From NCBI GenBank assembly GCA_039819165.1, contig JBCBSM010000001.1, positions 682,001 through 746,000 of the forward strand: DNA of 64,000 nt, in the 5' to 3' direction. Positions 32,006 to 39,485 of the stretch are shown in pieces (positions within the stretch are counted from its first letter, which is position 1; each line of letters begins with the position of its first letter). The stretch is from Planctomycetota bacterium (GTDB lineage Bacteria > Planctomycetota > Phycisphaerae > Phycisphaerales > UBA1924). A program made the translations under genes and the position numbers. The notes below the pieces were generated by a model, which made no database searches, was not told the origin of the DNA, and saw only the letters and a program-made list of their open reading frames with translations.

Positions 32006-33030
32006 GCCCCGCCCTCCACGAACAGGTTGAACTTGCGGTCGCCGTCGGCGGGGTCGGCCAGTTCCATCAGCGTCATGGCTTCGAAGACCCAGACGGGCCG
32101 CCCCTTGCTGTTGCGCTCGCAGGTGAGCTGCACGCACACGCCTTCGGGGATGGGTACGAGCGTGGGCCGAAGCGACCGCGCGGGCGGACACTTGGGCAAC
32201 ACCCCGGGCAGGTCGCACACCGGGCCGAGGCCCAGCAGGCCCTCGAAGCCCGAGCCCGGTTCGGCCGTATTCATGTGGTGCGCTTCGAAGCGGTTGATCG
32301 CCAATAGCGTGGGGTCTTCGCCGCCGCTGGGCAGCTGCGATGACAGGCCCTCCGGCACCGCCACGTAGCGGAGGTAGCTCTCGCTGCCAGGATCGCCGTC
32401 GAGGCGGGCCTCCTGCCACGGGTAGCGCCAGCGGTTGTGCTCGCTGGGGATCGGCTGGGCCGCGCCGAGGATCGCGGTGACGCGGCCCGACGAAGGCCGG
32501 CCCATCTCGATCACCGCCCACTTCTCCCCAACGCCTTCCTCCTTCCAAAGGATCGGGACGCCGCCCATGGGTGTGCTGGTGAGCACCGTCTCGTCGGGCG
32601 CGAGATCGCACGTGGTGTCGAGCTCGTTGTTGACGAACACCCGCGCGGGCGTGACGCCGGTGAGCACGCACCGCCCAAGTTCGCCCGCCTTGATCGGCTG
32701 GGTCGCCAGCACGAACGCCATCGGGCTTGAGCCCTCGGTCTCGATCTCGCCCGTCAGCGGGGTGCGGCTGTGGAACGTCCGCTCCTGGTCGTTCTCGCCC
32801 GGCTCGACCAGCACGCCCGAGATCGCGAGTACGTGGTACGGCTCGATCGTCTGATCGGAGTCGTTGCGCACGAGCACCAGGCCGCGCGGCATGGCGTCGG
32901 CCAGAGGCCCACCGCCACGCGTCTGCTCGCGCCGGCGCTCGGCCACGGCCGCATCGACGAATGCGTTATACGCCCGCGCGGGGATCACCAGCGGCTGGCC
33001 GGATCGGACTTTGCGGAAGGCGTCGGTCAT
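32002..33030 (-). CDS. Putative phage tail-tip/structural protein
   Basis: A 342-residue protein with no signal peptide or membrane helix. The beginning (MTDAFRKVRSGQPLVIPARAYNAFVDAAV) and a central beta-rich region (VFVNNELDTTCDLAPDETVL) are seen in phage virion proteins encoded after tail genes. It lies 3 bases after the previous tail gene and overlaps the methyltransferase. I do not recognise the exact family. Confidence 0.55.
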   Translation of the reverse strand: MTDAFRKVRSGQPLVIPARAYNAFVDAAVAERRREQTRGGGPLADAMPRGLVLVRNDSDQTIEPYHVLAISGVLVEPGENDQERTFHSRTPLTGEIETEGSSPMAFVLATQPIKAGELGRCVLTGVTPARVFVNNELDTTCDLAPDETVLTSTPMGGVPILWKEEGVGEKWAVIEMGRPSSGRVTAILGAAQPIPSEHNRWRYPWQEARLDGDPGSESYLRYVAVPEGLSSQLPSGGEDPTLLAINRFEAHHMNTAEPGSGFEGLLGLGPVCDLPGVLPKCPPARSLRPTLVPIPEGVCVQLTCERNSKGRPVWVFEAMTLMELADPADGDRKFNLFVEGGA

Positions 33031-33033
33031 GGT

Positions 33034-33843
33034 TCAGATCCCCAGCGCCGAGAAGTTGCCCTGGTCGTACACCCGCTCGACGTACGCCGCGACCGGGCGC
33101 TTGACGATCGCCTGCGAGCCCGCGTCCTCCGCGTCGGCGTAGCGGACCCACAGGTATTCCCAGCCCTTCTTGCTGATCCCGCTGATCGGCCCGACCGCGA
33201 TTCCCGAAGCGTTGGGACTCGCCGCAAAGCGGAAGGTGATCTCCCAGTCGGAGTCCACGCCCGTGCCGCGACGCGAGCCGGACGCGCCCAGGAACAGCAC
33301 CTCGCCCGCGCTGAAGCCCTTCCATGAGCCGCTGTTGACCTTGCCGGTCAGGTTGAACAGCGCGGCCTTGTACGCCTGCGTGACCTGGCTGGCCGGCAGG
33401 TAGTGCGTCTCGCTGAACTGGTACACCGGCACAGTGATGTCGACGCCCTCGACGCCGTCACCCGTCACGCCGATCGCGCCCTTGAAGTCGGGCGCGGTCG
33501 TCCCCGATGCCGCGTGGCTCGAGATCGTCTGCTTGCTCTGGGTGATGTGCTGGGTGCCGCCGCCGGTGTCGAAGCTGAAGACGCTCTCGCCGGTCTGCGG
33601 GAACCCGCCGCCCTGGGCCTGAGCGTACCGGGCCGTCGCTTCCCACAGCTCGAATCCCACCGGCTCGACCGACACCGTCTGCCGGGGCAGGCCGTCGTAG
33701 GTACCCGGGCTCTCGGCCTCGGCGGCGGACCGGGCCGCGAGGTCGTCGTTGGTGCCGCGCACGGTGTAGACGAGCTCCGCCGAAGGGTTGTCTCCCTTGG
33801 TGGACCGGCGGCTCTCGAACTTCTCCGTCACGGTGATCGGCAC
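33034..33843 (-). CDS. Putative distal tail protein
   Basis: A 269-residue, mostly beta-rich protein (MPITVTEKFESRRSTKGDNPSAELVYTV opening). It follows the tape measure gene by 29 bases, the place where distal tail and baseplate-hub proteins are encoded in siphophages. No enzymatic motif is visible. The tail-tip assignment rests on position. Confidence 0.6.
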   Translation of the reverse strand: MPITVTEKFESRRSTKGDNPSAELVYTVRGTNDDLAARSAAEAESPGTYDGLPRQTVSVEPVGFELWEATARYAQAQGGGFPQTGESVFSFDTGGGTQHITQSKQTISSHAASGTTAPDFKGAIGVTGDGVEGVDITVPVYQFSETHYLPASQVTQAYKAALFNLTGKVNSGSWKGFSAGEVLFLGASGSRRGTGVDSDWEITFRFAASPNASGIAVGPISGISKKGWEYLWVRYADAEDAGSQAIVKRPVAAYVERVYDQGNFSALGI

Positions 33844-33872
33844 GGGGTGTTGCTCCTACGCGAAGGTCCTGC

Positions 33873-35861
33873 TCATGCGAAAGTCAGGCCGCCACTCTTG
33901 GCGGCGTCGGCGAGTTGGCGGGTGTGCTTGGCGGTCTGCTCGGTGGCCTTGGCCGTCCGCTCGGCGACGGCGTCGTCGGAGGCCAGCCCCTGCACGGCGC
34001 TGGCGTTGAAGGTGCCGCGCACCGAGATGCCCTCGGCCACGAGGTCGCCGATGCCGCGCAGGCGGTCCTCGAACTCGGCCAGCAGGTTGCGCGGGCGGCT
34101 GTCGGGTTCGGCCTCGGCTTCTTCGCGACGCCTGCGGGCCTCTTCGATGGCATCGTCGAGCCGCTTGCGGGCGGCTTCCAGCTCGCGCTGCGCATCGGTG
34201 ACCCGCTCATCGGTCTGGGCATCGAGCGCCTTCTGGGCGTCCTCGTACTGCTTGCCGATCTCCGACAGCGTGGCGTCGTTGAGATCGCTGGATCGGTCGC
34301 GCTCGGATGATCGCCGGGCCTCGCGGTCGGCCAGGGCCGCGCGGGTGCGGTCGTCGATCTCGCCAAGCCGCTGCTCGAGCTGCTCGTCCACGGCCTTCTT
34401 GGCCGCTTCGACATCCAGTCCATCGTCGAACAGCCCCTGGATCTCCAGCATCCGCTTGGCGACGAACGACGAGGCCGACTCCCATGCCTTCTGGAACCCG
34501 CCCGTGAAGCGTGACCAGGTCTTGGAGAGGAACGCCGTCGTCTCGATCCAGCCGACCTCGAGCGCGTGCAGCACGATCTGGGCGGCCGCCAGCGCGCCGT
34601 ACCACATCGACTGGGCGGTCGAGACGAAGAACCGCCGTGCCTCGAGCCACGCCGAGTTCAACGCCGCCACGCCCTTCTGCCAGATGACCTTCAGCGACAG
34701 CCAGAGGATCTCGGCCGCCAGCGCGATGTCGCCAGCGGCGAGGGCGTCGGAGATGCCGCGGGTGACCTTGGAAACCCAATCGCGCAAGCGCGTGAACTGC
34801 TCCATGAGCCAAGCGAGCGCCTCGCCGCCCTTGCCTGAGGTGACCAGCAGCGTGCCGCCGAGCCCGACGACCGCCGCCACCACCAGCCCGATGGGCGAGA
34901 GCAGCGCGCCCAGGGCCGCTCCGACGATGCCCAGCGCTGTGCCGACGCCGGTGATGATGCTCGCCAGCAGGCCGAAGGTCGCCGCGACACCCGCCACCAG
35001 CACGCCCAGCCCGATCAGGACCACGCCCGCCAGCGCGACCGCGGCGGCGACCTTGAGCGCCGAGACGACCACGGCCCGGTTCTGGCGGATCCAGTCCGAT
35101 GCGCCGACGATGACCCGGGTGATGCGCTCGGCCAGGTCCTGGAGCACCGGCGCAAGCGCCGAGCCGATCACGAACACGCCCTGCTTGATGACCCGCCAGA
35201 GGATGTTGAGCGTGTCGTTGAGCTCCGCGGCGTCCTTGGCGGTTTGCGTTGAGACGGTCAGTCCGAGCCGACGGGCCTGCTCCTGAAGTTCCTCGATACC
35301 CGCGGCCCCGCCCTCCATGAGCGGCAAGAGTTGCGAGCCGGCGCGGCCGAAGATCTGCATCGCGATCGCGGCGCGTCGGCTTGGGTCTTCGATCTGGCTC
35401 AGCCGCTCGGCGATGAGCTTGAACTGCGCCTCGGGCGAGAGCCCATCGAGGTCGGCCATCGTCAGCCCGAGCGTGGCGAACGCGTCCGTCTGGGTGGAAA
35501 GCCCGCGTCCGAGGTCGTTGATCGACCGCTGCATGGACCGCACACCCTTCTCGAAGGTCGCGAGGTCCGCGCCTGACTGCTCGGCCGCGAAGCCGAGCTC
35601 GCTGAGCGATTCGACGCTCACGCCGGTGCGCTTGCTCATCTTGTCCAGCGTGTCGCCCATGGCCGTGAACACCTTGACCGTGCTCAGCAGCGAGGCGACC
35701 GCGCCGGCCCCGATCGCAGTCAGCCTGGTGCCGACGCTGCGGAGCCCGTCCCCGAAGGCCTTGAGCCGCTTCTGGGCGCGCCGCAGCCCGGCCGACAGCT
35801 TGTCGCTGACGCCCAGTTCGACGAACGCCCGCCCAGCCCGGATGCCTCGGGTGTCGGCCAT
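33873..35861 (-). CDS. Tail tape measure protein
   Basis: A 662-residue protein with the usual tape-measure make-up: an N-terminal region with LSAGLRRAQKRLKAFG and VKVFTAMGDTLDKMSKRTGVSVESLSELGFAAEQSG (the PhageMin_Tail signature), a central block of hydrophobic helices (about 265-335, VVLIGLGVLVAGVAATFGLL onward), and a C-terminal coiled-coil rich in Glu/Arg (about 520-620). It sets tail length and is threaded through the tail tube. The gene's ATG lies 1 base after the gp10-like stop. It is short for the class, predicting a short siphovirus tail of about 100 nm (inference using roughly 1.5 angstrom per residue). Confidence 0.9.
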   Translation of the reverse strand: MADTRGIRAGRAFVELGVSDKLSAGLRRAQKRLKAFGDGLRSVGTRLTAIGAGAVASLLSTVKVFTAMGDTLDKMSKRTGVSVESLSELGFAAEQSGADLATFEKGVRSMQRSINDLGRGLSTQTDAFATLGLTMADLDGLSPEAQFKLIAERLSQIEDPSRRAAIAMQIFGRAGSQLLPLMEGGAAGIEELQEQARRLGLTVSTQTAKDAAELNDTLNILWRVIKQGVFVIGSALAPVLQDLAERITRVIVGASDWIRQNRAVVVSALKVAAAVALAGVVLIGLGVLVAGVAATFGLLASIITGVGTALGIVGAALGALLSPIGLVVAAVVGLGGTLLVTSGKGGEALAWLMEQFTRLRDWVSKVTRGISDALAAGDIALAAEILWLSLKVIWQKGVAALNSAWLEARRFFVSTAQSMWYGALAAAQIVLHALEVGWIETTAFLSKTWSRFTGGFQKAWESASSFVAKRMLEIQGLFDDGLDVEAAKKAVDEQLEQRLGEIDDRTRAALADREARRSSERDRSSDLNDATLSEIGKQYEDAQKALDAQTDERVTDAQRELEAARKRLDDAIEEARRRREEAEAEPDSRPRNLLAEFEDRLRGIGDLVAEGISVRGTFNASAVQGLASDDAVAERTAKATEQTAKHTRQLADAAKSGGLTFA

Positions 35862-36293
35862 CTACGACCCCCTCCGTACGCTGTTGCGCCACAGCACCGG
35901 CAGCTTCGGGCGCTCGCGTTCGAGCGCCGGGGCCATGTAGGGACGGGCTGCGATCTTGACCTTGCGGCTCTGCAGGCGACCACGCCGGCGCGAGACGACG
36001 ACAGTCGCGCCGCCGTGCTCGAGTGCTCGCGGCGCGACGCTCTTCTTGAAGCCCACCGGTCCGACCACCACGCTGTCGGACCTGCGGTCGTAGCCGAAGA
36101 GGATCAGCCGCCGCAGCGAGCCCTCGTGCGAGTGCGGCGGCTTGCCGGGCGGGGCCGTGCCCTTGCGCTTGCGGATGCTGGTCCGGGCGGCGGTGCGGAT
36201 GAACGCCCCACCTTTGCTCAGCACGCGGCGCTTGGCGGCGTCCACCGACCGCTTCACCGCGGGCCGGTCGAAGAACACGTCCTTGATCCGCAT
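35862..36293 (-). CDS. HK97 gp10-like tail completion/minor structural protein
   Basis: A 143-residue, strongly basic protein starting MRIKDVFFDR. KGGAFIRTAARTSIRK near residue 30 and the C-terminal RPYMAPALERERPKL match the HK97-gp10 family pattern (AxxxRxxAxxxx ... RPFxxPA). Such proteins help join or complete head and tail. It lies between the lipoprotein and tape-measure genes, somewhat later than the usual position before the tail tube. Confidence 0.65.
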   Translation of the reverse strand: MRIKDVFFDRPAVKRSVDAAKRRVLSKGGAFIRTAARTSIRKRKGTAPPGKPPHSHEGSLRRLILFGYDRRSDSVVVGPVGFKKSVAPRALEHGGATVVVSRRRGRLQSRKVKIAARPYMAPALERERPKLPVLWRNSVRRGS

Positions 36294-36298
36294 GGTGA

Positions 36299-36763
36299 TC
36301 ACGCGGGTGTACCTCCGCTGGGCACCACGCGGCCTTCCTTCAGCCCCTTGTTGAACGACGCCTCCTTCTCCTTGCGGAGTCGCCCTGCGCCGATGAACAG
36401 TCCCGCCAGACCAGTCAGCGCCGGCAGAGCCGGGCCCGCGATGGGCACGCCCGCGAGCGTGGGGCCGAAGTCGTCGAGGGCCGAGAGGGTGATCTGCCCC
36501 AGGAGACCGCGGATCTCGCCGCCGCGTTCGATCGACGCCTTCCACTGGGCCCCGACCCGCTGGGTGTCCTCGAACCAGGCCCGGTACTCGGCCTCGGCCT
36601 CGTTGAGCGTGGTGGTGCGCGGCAGGCCGCGGGTCTGCTGGATGCCGCTCGGCGTCTTGACCTTGACGACGTCGCCCAGGTCAAAGCCGGCGCACGCGCC
36701 GAGCCCGAGCGAAAGCATCACCACGCCGAAGCCGAAGGCCAGATGCTTGGGATCAATCTTCAC
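36299..36763 (-). CDS. Phage lipoprotein
   Basis: A 154-residue lipoprotein starting at GTG with AAGGAGG 7 bases upstream. The signal ends LGLGAC (Cys24). A second hydrophobic Gly-rich segment (VPIAGPALPALTGLAGLFIG, about 105-125) could be membrane-inserted, and the C-terminus is basic. It overlaps the tail chaperone gene by 11 bases. Phage lipoproteins in tail operons may act in lysis (spanin-like) or in superinfection exclusion; neither is proven here. Confidence 0.6.
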   Translation of the reverse strand: MKIDPKHLAFGFGVVMLSLGLGACAGFDLGDVVKVKTPSGIQQTRGLPRTTTLNEAEAEYRAWFEDTQRVGAQWKASIERGGEIRGLLGQITLSALDDFGPTLAGVPIAGPALPALTGLAGLFIGAGRLRKEKEASFNKGLKEGRVVPSGGTPA

Positions 36764-36983
36764 GCGTGCCTCCTTGCTGCTTCTGGTTCCTGATGAACAC
36801 GTCCTTGAGCACCGACACGGGGGCCGGGATGACTTGGGCTCGCTTGTCAGCGGCCCGGGCGAACGGGTCGAAGTCGCCGGGCCGGAACGGGCGGGTCTTC
36901 TTGGGGTTGCGCTGGGTGTTGGCCACCAGCGCCATGACCGAACTCGTCCGGCTCCACTCGTCGCGCTGGCGGGCCTCGGCCAT
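36753..36983 (-). CDS. Tail assembly protein T segment, probably made by -1 frameshift
   Basis: A 76-residue open frame starting at ATG 36983, but the frame is open further upstream to the C6 run at 37007. Read through, it gives LTLRELVAMAEARQRDEW before the conserved SSVMALVANTQRNPKKTRPF and DFDPF, typical of siphophage T-type tail chaperones. Joined to the 172-residue G protein by a -1 shift it would give a protein of 256 residues. The 76-residue form from ATG may also be made. Confidence 0.75.
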   Translation of the reverse strand: MAEARQRDEWSRTSSVMALVANTQRNPKKTRPFRPGDFDPFARAADKRAQVIPAPVSVLKDVFIRNQKQQGGTRED

Positions 36984-37003
36984 CGCGACCAGCTCTCGCA
37001 GCG

Positions 37004-37015
37004 TCAGGGGGGCTG
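37004..37015 (-). other. Likely programmed -1 ribosomal frameshift site (CAG CCC CCC TGA)
   Basis: On the minus strand the G gene ends CAG CCC CCC TGA (37015-37004). Slipping back by one base on the six C's (37012-37007) reads CTG ACG CTG CGA, i.e. L-T-L-R, directly into the T frame. G/G-T frameshifting is conserved in lambda-type tails. The classical heptamer is imperfect here (G CCC CCC). Confidence 0.7.
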
Positions 37016-37522
37016 GATCGATGCCGAGGACGCCGGCGCACTGCCAGACGAGCCGCCAGCCGCCGCCTCGACCGTCGGCGGCACCGCTTCGAGCACCGCC
37101 CGCTCCAGCGCCCCGCCGTCGATCAGCTCGTCGATCCGGCGTTCCACCACGTCCCGGGCCTTGTCCATCACCTCGCGTGTGGCCTTGAGCACCCGCCCGA
37201 GGTTGGCCCGGTCCCTCGAGCTCGGGCAGAAATCCACCAGTTCCTCCAGGAGCGCCGCCGTGGCGTGCTCGATCGCGTCCCCGGCCATCGATGCGCCGAA
37301 CGTCTCGTCAGTGACCTGACGCTCATCCGCCTGTGGCTTGCACGCGGCGTAGATCACGTCGCACAAGAGGACGGGATCGCGCACGAGCTTCTCGATGAGC
37401 CCGTTTGACCCTTCGAGCACCTCCATGAGGTCGACGCCCGCGAGCCCACGCACGCGTTTGATCGCCGCGACGGTGATCTCGACGGTCCACTCGCGGCCCT
37501 GGTTGTCCTTGAACGTGCGCAT
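37004..37522 (-). CDS. Tail assembly chaperone (G-like)
   Basis: A 172-residue protein located between the tail tube gene and the T-segment, the standard place for the tail chaperone. It is helical, with VTIAAIKRVRG-type opening (TVEITVAAIKRVRGLAGVDL) and a flexible Ala/Gly/Ser/Pro-rich end (AAAGGSSGSAPASSASIQPP). The chaperone coats the tape measure protein during tail assembly. The Pro codons at the end form the frameshift site. Confidence 0.75.
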   Translation of the reverse strand: MRTFKDNQGREWTVEITVAAIKRVRGLAGVDLMEVLEGSNGLIEKLVRDPVLLCDVIYAACKPQADERQVTDETFGASMAGDAIEHATAALLEELVDFCPSSRDRANLGRVLKATREVMDKARDVVERRIDELIDGGALERAVLEAVPPTVEAAAGGSSGSAPASSASIQPP

Positions 37523-37538
37523 CGATGCCTCCGATCCG

Positions 37539-37967
37539 TTATCCGCCGATCCAGCTCGGGGCCGTGTCCGAGTAGGTCACCTTGGCCGTCACCGAGACGG
37601 TGATGGCCTCCTCGAGCGCCTCGTTGCGGCTGAAGTTCGTGATCGAGAAGTCCGCCTGCAGCCCCTGGCCGTCGGCCTCGTCGAGGATCTGCAGCCCGAT
37701 CAGGTCGTTGTTGAAGAACGCGTTCTTGATGGCGGTGAACCCCGCGTCGGCGGTATCCCAGACCATCTCCCACTCGACGCTCGCCTCCTTGAGCGTGGCG
37801 ACCGTCGCGCGCCAGCCCGCGTTGGCGCGGGTGGTCACGTCGGCCTCGCCCGCTTCGAGGCTGAGGGTCACGTCCCTGACGTTGTCCATCGCTGTCCACG
37901 AGCCGGCCCCGCCCTGGCCGCCGACCAGGTAGAGCAGCTTGGCTTCCATGCCGAGCTTGATTGCCAT
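37539..37967 (-). CDS. Major tail tube protein
   Basis: A 142-residue beta-rich protein: MAIKLGMEAKLLYLVGGQGG opening, VRDVTLSLEAGEADVTTRANAGWRATVATLKEASVEWEMVWD in the middle, and FSITNFSRNEALEEAITVSVTAKVTYSDTAP at the end. This pattern (alternating strands, EADVTTR) is that of the small tail tube proteins of Mu/SPP1-like and related phages. It precedes the chaperone and tape measure genes, as expected. Confidence 0.85.
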   Translation of the reverse strand: MAIKLGMEAKLLYLVGGQGGAGSWTAMDNVRDVTLSLEAGEADVTTRANAGWRATVATLKEASVEWEMVWDTADAGFTAIKNAFFNNDLIGLQILDEADGQGLQADFSITNFSRNEALEEAITVSVTAKVTYSDTAPSWIGG

Positions 37968-37970
37968 CGG

Positions 37971-38402
37971 TTACCTCCTCACCCGGTAGGTGACGCTCAG
38001 AACACTGGTGAATACGCGGTGCTGCTCGAGGCTCTCGCTGGAGACGACCGGCTCGTGCGCAAGGCCAGCCCACGCCGCCTCGGGGAACCCCGCCAGCCGC
38101 GTGTGCCGCAGGCGGTCGCCGATGGCTTCGGTGAGTTCGAGCAGCTCATCGATCGCGGGCTGATCGTCTTCCGCCGGCAGCTTCTTCTGCACGCCCACAT
38201 CGAGCACATGCTCGTAAGTGCTGCTCTCGCGGCTCGCGGCCGCGACGGTGGTCGTCCTTGGCACGACTGATACCCGCAGCTCGCCGAGCTCCTCGAGTGT
38301 GAACGCGGGCTGGTAGGTGCGGACGGCCGAGACCGGCTGGGCGTAGGTGCCCGCGTTGATGTGCTCGGCCACCGCGTCGGCGAGGGTGCTGATTGTGCTC
38401 AT
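37971..38402 (-). CDS. Putative tail terminator/minor tail protein
   Basis: A 143-residue protein directly before the tail tube gene. Opening STISTLADAVAEHINAGTY and the later beta strands (HVLDVGVQKKLP, RVFTSVLSVTYRVRR) look like gpU-type tail terminators that cap the tail before joining to the head. It overlaps the membrane-protein gene by 4 bases. Confidence 0.6.
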   Translation of the reverse strand: MSTISTLADAVAEHINAGTYAQPVSAVRTYQPAFTLEELGELRVSVVPRTTTVAAASRESSTYEHVLDVGVQKKLPAEDDQPAIDELLELTEAIGDRLRHTRLAGFPEAAWAGLAHEPVVSSESLEQHRVFTSVLSVTYRVRR

Positions 38403-38671
38403 GGTCCCTTCGCGCCTCCGATGAAGCGGCCTTCGAGGTAGGACACCCGGCGCTCGATCGCCTGGTACTCGGCCCGCAGCGACCGAGCCTCAACGATGAG
38501 CTCGTCCAGCCGCCGCTCGACGTGGTCGAGCTTGGTGGTCACCACACCCCACTGGACCGTGACGGCCAGCGCCGCCATGCCGATGGTCAGTGCGATCGCG
38601 GCCCACCGGTGCCCGCCGTTCGGTGGGGGCGTAGGCCTGGGGGGATGTCCGTTCGTGGGAACACTGGTCAC
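38399..38671 (-). CDS. Small membrane protein with coiled coil
   Basis: A 90-residue protein starting at GTG 38671, overlapping the previous stop (GTGA). A Pro-rich start is followed by one TM helix (WAAIALTIGMAALAVTVQWG, about 23-42) and a charged coiled coil (LDHVERRLDELIVEARSLRAEYQAIERRVSYLEG). The single TM plus coiled coil is seen in phage lysis and membrane-anchor proteins (XhlA- or i-spanin-like), but position in the connector cluster is unusual. No function is assigned. Confidence 0.6.
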   Translation of the reverse strand: MTSVPTNGHPPRPTPPPNGGHRWAAIALTIGMAALAVTVQWGVVTTKLDHVERRLDELIVEARSLRAEYQAIERRVSYLEGRFIGGAKGP

Positions 38672-39054
38672 GGAAGGTCCTCGGTGGCGATGTGCTTGGT
38701 GTGGATGCGAAGCGCCTTGCGGTACGGGTCGCTGTACCGCCACGGCGGCTGGCCGCCGGGCGCATTGACCTCGTAGACGAACACGGATGAACCGACGGTT
38801 TCGCGGACGCGGTCGCCGGCCTTGGGCAAGGCGGGGCCATCGCCCAGATCCAGATCAGCCGTGCGGACCAGGAAGTCACGCGACTCGATCCGGTGGATGA
38901 GCCCGGCTTCGTTGGCCTGCTCGAACTCCGTGCGGCCGATGGTGGCGTTGAGCTCGACCTGAGCAGCGCCCCGCTGGTACACCACCGGTCGCGTCATGTG
39001 CGCGTGCCGCTGGGTATCGAGGAACGATGCGCCTTGTTCGAGCAGGTCCGCCAC
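38668..39054 (-). CDS. Putative head-tail joining protein
   Basis: A 128-residue protein between the decoration protein and the tail terminator. MADLLEQGASFLDTQRHAHMTRPVVYQRG opening and a beta-rich second half (RDFLVRTADLDLG, GDRVRE, VFVYEVN) match head-tail connector proteins of the FII/gp-like kind. Assigned from position and size. Confidence 0.55.
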   Translation of the reverse strand: MADLLEQGASFLDTQRHAHMTRPVVYQRGAAQVELNATIGRTEFEQANEAGLIHRIESRDFLVRTADLDLGDGPALPKAGDRVRETVGSSVFVYEVNAPGGQPPWRYSDPYRKALRIHTKHIATEDLP

Positions 39055-39081
39055 GGTGAAGCCTCCGATCGATACGTTCGC

Positions 39082-39414
39082 TTACTGCGACAGCCGGATA
39101 CGAATGGTCGCGTCGGCGTCCGCCGCGGCCCGCACGACCTTGCCGATGAGCTTGTTGCCCGTCGCGGTCTTGGTCGCCATGTCGTTAGTGTTGTCCCAGT
39201 ACGCGAGCTGACCGGCGGTGAAGCCCGTGCCCGCGGTGGTCGCCTTGGGGAAGTCGAAGACCCCCTCGACCGCGAGCGCACCGAGCTGGCCCGCCTTGAG
39301 ATCCACCCGGGTGACCCCGACCAAATCGCCCTGCACGACGACCGTGCCCGCGGGCGTGTCGGCCCCCGGCGTGTAGTCGATCGCCGCGCCCTGCTGTACG
39401 AATGTGGTTGCCAT
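39082..39414 (-). CDS. DUF2190-like capsid decoration protein
   Basis: A 110-residue protein with start ATG 39414 preceded by GGAGG. MATTFVQQGAAIDYTPGADTPAGTVVVQGDLVGVTRVDLKAGQLGALAVEGVFDFPKA is the typical DUF2190 sequence, proteins that decorate the capsid. An upstream ATG at 39489 overlaps the capsid stop (ATGA) and would add 25 residues of Gly-rich sequence (GGGGFDPVDPGDTGNGNG); the RBS and family N-terminus favour 39414, but a coupled start at 39489 is possible. Confidence 0.8.
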   Translation of the reverse strand: MATTFVQQGAAIDYTPGADTPAGTVVVQGDLVGVTRVDLKAGQLGALAVEGVFDFPKATTAGTGFTAGQLAYWDNTNDMATKTATGNKLIGKVVRAAADADATIRIRLSQ

Positions 39415-39485
39415 CGCTATGCCTCCGTTGCCGTTGCCTGTGTCACCGGGGTCGACAGGGTCGAACCCGCCGCCGCCGAACTGAG

